Source: Pseudomonadota bacterium | GTDB lineage: Bacteria > Pseudomonadota > Gammaproteobacteria > Burkholderiales > Burkholderiaceae_B | Length of the DNA stretch: 9,294 nt | Assembly (NCBI GenBank): GCA_021793095.1 | Contig: JAJYTK010000024.1 | Coordinates: forward strand, 1-9,294 | Direction: 5' to 3' | In this document: positions 7,263 to 9,294 of the stretch, piece by piece | Layout: every line of letters begins with the position of its first letter | Position numbering within the stretch: position 1 is the first letter of the stretch | Made by a program: the position numbers and the translations under genes | The notes under the pieces: model-generated | Seen by the model: only the letters and a program-made list of their open reading frames with translations | Told to the model about the DNA's origin: nothing | The model's database searches: none

Positions 7263-7273
7263 GGTATAGTACC
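7263..7273. promoter_or_regulatory. Candidate operator / -10 region of the permease gene
   Basis: GGTA (7263-7266) and TACC (7270-7273) form a dyad around TAG, overlapping a -10-like TATAGT (7265-7270). No convincing -35 box lies 16-18 bases upstream. A dyad over the -10 would suit repression, and lactate/glycolate permeases are often controlled by FCD-type GntR proteins such as LldR or GlcC whose sites contain GGT...ACC halves. This link is inference. Confidence 0.25.
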
Positions 7274-7350
7274 TGATTGCGTGGGGTCATCACGTTTTGA
7301 AAACAAGAAATGGCGTTTTGCCATCTTTTGCTAGCCAAGGAGTTTTTTAC

Positions 7351-9117
7351 ATGGGTACTATTTATACCTTATTGGCCTTAGCACCGATTGTCGTAGTATT
7401 TGTGCTAATGGTCGTTTTAGGGCGGTCTGCCAAGCTCTCCATGGGAGCCGCATACGTTGTTACCGCTCTATTATCTTTGTTTGTTTGGGGTAGTTCAGGC
7501 GCTATTGTTGCCGCGGCTACGGTTAACGGTATCATTACCGCAATTACCCTTTTGTTTATTGTGTTTGGGGCGATTTTGCTCTTGAACACCCTCAAAGAGG
7601 GCGGGGCGCTGAGCGCGATTCGCCAGGGGTTCATGGACGTCTCTCCCGACCGTCGTGTGCAGGTCATCATCGTGGCCTGGCTTTTTGGCTCGCTGATCGA
7701 GGGCTCATCTGGTTTCGGTACCCCATCAGCGGTCGGGGCGCCTTTGCTGTTGGCCTTGGGTTTTCCCGCAATGGCTGCAGTGATGTCAATGCTGGTCATT
7801 CAGTCGACTCCCGTGTCTTTTGGCGCGGTGGGTACGCCCATGATTGTGGGGGTGACTTCTGGTATTGATAACAAGGCCGACGTGGCAGCTGCAATTGCGC
7901 CTACCACACCCGCCGATTACATCTTGCAAATCATCCACGATGTGGCATCCGTGCATGCATTGATTGGGGTCTTTATTCCCTTGATGCTGTGTGGCTTGTT
8001 GACTCGCTTCTTTGGTAGTCAGCGTTCCTTTGCGCAGGGTCTCAAAGCATGGCGCTTTGCTATTTTTGCAGGGATTGCATTTACCGTACCTTATGTGATC
8101 ATTTCCCGCTTGCTCGGCGCAGAGTTCCCCTCTATGCTCGGTGCATTGATTGGGTTATTGATTGTGGTGCCCGCCGCACGTAAAGGGCTTTTTGTTCCCA
8201 AGGATACTTTCCAATTCCCCGAAAAGGCTTATTGGGAGCGCGAGCGGCTAGGCACTGTCAAGGTCGAGGATGAAAACGAAACCCCTCGCTTTAGTGTGTT
8301 GCGCGCCTTCTCTCCCTATGTGTTGGTGGTCATCCTGTTGGTCATTACGCGTACGGTACCTGCCGTAAAATCTGTATTGACCGGTGATAGCGCAACCCTA
8401 TCTTTCCCCAATCTTTTTGATACCGATATTTCCAGTTCGGCACAGTTCCTGTTCTCACCGGGGGCTATTTTGATTCTGGTATCACTGATTTGTATCGGTA
8501 TTTTCAGAATGAATGGAAAACAGTACTGGGATGGTTTCACTGCCTCTGCAAAAACCATGTCGGCCGCTGCACCTGCATTGTTGCTGGCAGTACCCATGGT
8601 GCAGGTCTTTATTCACTCTGCTTCGGCCGATGGCTCGCTGGCTAGCATGCCTATTTTGCTCGCGCAAAGTGCAGCTTCAGTCGCGGGTAATGCCTGGCCC
8701 AATATTTCACCTTGGGTGGGTAGCTTAGGGGCATTTATTGCGGGCTCTAACACAGTCAGTAATATGATGTTCTCTTACTTCCAGTTCTCTACCGCTCAGC
8801 ACTTGGCCTTTACCCCTGATCAGTCTGCAATCATTGTGGCACTGCAGGCAGTGGGTGGTGCCGCTGGTAACATGATTTGTGTTCACAACGTGGTGGCAGC
8901 ATGTGCTGTGGTAGGTATGGTCAACCGAGAGGGTGAGGTCGTGCGCAAGACCCTGATCCCCATGGTCTACTACGTCGTCATGGCCGGGTTCATCGGTCAA
9001 GCTCTTATCACTGGCAATACCATTTGGGTGATTGCTTGCATCGCTTGGCTGTTTGTTACCTTCGGTGGTCTTTCTTTGGCTCGGGGCCGACCCATGCAAA
9101 TCCCAGCCAATGCCTAA
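7351..9117 (+). CDS. L-lactate/glycolate permease, LctP family
   Basis: Predicted cytoplasmic-membrane symporter importing L-lactate and possibly glycolate or D-lactate with protons. The 588-residue product is hydrophobic throughout, with about 12-14 membrane segments, and matches the LctP family (E. coli LldP and GlcA, about 550-560 residues). Recognisable family stretches are [17 protein letters not shown] (117-133), [12 protein letters not shown] (152-163), [15 protein letters not shown] (460-474) and [17 protein letters not shown] (506-522). A larger polar loop at about 280-318 separates two halves. The start is the ATG at 7351, eight bases after a perfect AAGGAG (7337-7342); an in-frame ATG at 7297 would add 18 non-family residues and is rejected. 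It is a single-gene unit between two strong terminators. No lactate dehydrogenase gene is visible beside it, so the substrate within the family is uncertain; lldP or lctP would be the usual name. Confidence 0.92.
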   Translation: MGTIYTLLALAPIVVVFVLMVVLGRSAKLSMGAAYVVTALLSLFVWGSSGAIVAAATVNGIITAITLLFIVFGAILLLNTLKEGGALSAIRQGFMDVSPDRRVQVIIVAWLFGSLIEGSSGFGTPSAVGAPLLLALGFPAMAAVMSMLVIQSTPVSFGAVGTPMIVGVTSGIDNKADVAAAIAPTTPADYILQIIHDVASVHALIGVFIPLMLCGLLTRFFGSQRSFAQGLKAWRFAIFAGIAFTVPYVIISRLLGAEFPSMLGALIGLLIVVPAARKGLFVPKDTFQFPEKAYWERERLGTVKVEDENETPRFSVLRAFSPYVLVVILLVITRTVPAVKSVLTGDSATLSFPNLFDTDISSSAQFLFSPGAILILVSLICIGIFRMNGKQYWDGFTASAKTMSAAAPALLLAVPMVQVFIHSASADGSLASMPILLAQSAASVAGNAWPNISPWVGSLGAFIAGSNTVSNMMFSYFQFSTAQHLAFTPDQSAIIVALQAVGGAAGNMICVHNVVAACAVVGMVNREGEVVRKTLIPMVYYVVMAGFIGQALITGNTIWVIACIAWLFVTFGGLSLARGRPMQIPANA

Positions 9118-9168
9118 CCCGATCCCCACAGCAATTAGGCTTTAGTTTTAAAGCTTAATCAGGCAAAC

Positions 9169-9205
9169 AAAAAAGCATGCGTGAACATTCACGCATGCTT
9201 TTTTT
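9169..9205. terminator. Strong, probably bidirectional intrinsic terminator after the permease gene
   Basis: GCATGCGTGAA (9175-9185) pairs perfectly with TTCACGCATGC (9188-9198); the realistic loop is ACAT. Six A precede the stem (9169-9174) and seven T follow it (9199-9205), so it has the form of an intrinsic terminator on both strands. It lies about 50 bases after the permease stop. The symmetry suggests a convergent gene may end beyond the window. Confidence 0.92.
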
Positions 9206-9294
9206 ATTGGGCTTAAAAGTTGTGGCAGCAATTAATTAGTGCTCAAGGCACCTAATGCCCCACAGCCAAGGATTAACGCCCAGCTGCATCGAGT
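9206..9294. other. Terminal stretch without a supportable gene
   Basis: These 89 bases follow the bidirectional terminator. On the minus strand two frames stay open from the window edge to stops at 9232-9234 and at 9238-9240 or nearby, and a third ends at 9272-9274 (reading LDAAGR before the stop). Any of these could be the tail of a convergent gene, but the stretch is too short to choose or to name one. Confidence 0.3.

Noticed and set aside
7297..7350. Upstream in-frame start for the permease
   Set aside because: It spans the AAGGAG ribosome binding site and adds polar residues not seen in the family; ATG 7351 is clearly better.

Overview
This is a core-metabolism stretch of a betaproteobacterial chromosome, most likely from a lower-GC member of the Alcaligenaceae (Burkholderiales). 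The gene order malate dehydrogenase (divergent) - GntR/UTRA regulator - sdhC - sdhD - sdhA - sdhB - sdhE - gltA, and the protein sequences themselves, match the arrangement known in Bordetella and relatives. The genus assignment is inference; no rRNA or other marker gene is present.

Layout. Bases 1-917 (minus strand) hold the first 305 codons of mdh; its C-terminus lies outside the window. Bases 918-1246 are a divergent control region with a 26-bp near-perfect palindrome (1106-1131) and candidate mdh promoters. Bases 1247-2020 encode a HutC-type GntR regulator. Bases 2021-2241 hold a candidate sdh promoter (2081-2109) and a leader hairpin (2124-2154). Bases 2242-7132 form a tight operon, sdhC-sdhD-sdhA-sdhB-sdhE-gltA, with gaps or overlaps of 16 bases or fewer. 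It ends in a strong intrinsic terminator (7175-7205). Bases 7351-9117 encode a LctP-family lactate/glycolate permease with its own leader and a strong, probably bidirectional terminator (9169-9205). The last 89 bases show no supportable gene.

How the genes work together. SdhC/D anchor complex II and bind heme b and quinone. SdhA oxidises succinate to fumarate, SdhB carries electrons to quinone, and SdhE attaches FAD to SdhA. GltA and Mdh are the citrate-forming and malate-oxidising enzymes on either side of oxaloacetate. The permease would import lactate or glycolate as carbon source.

The main anomaly is sdhB. As written it carries a frameshift near 5244-5247 that separates its [2Fe-2S] half from the half carrying the other two clusters. 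Two bases appear to be missing; restoring them gives a normal 238-residue protein. This is either a sequencing error or a recent loss of complex II. I found no evidence of mobile elements, CRISPR arrays, RNA genes or a previously undescribed system. Apart from sdhB and some control-region structures, the window is ordinary.
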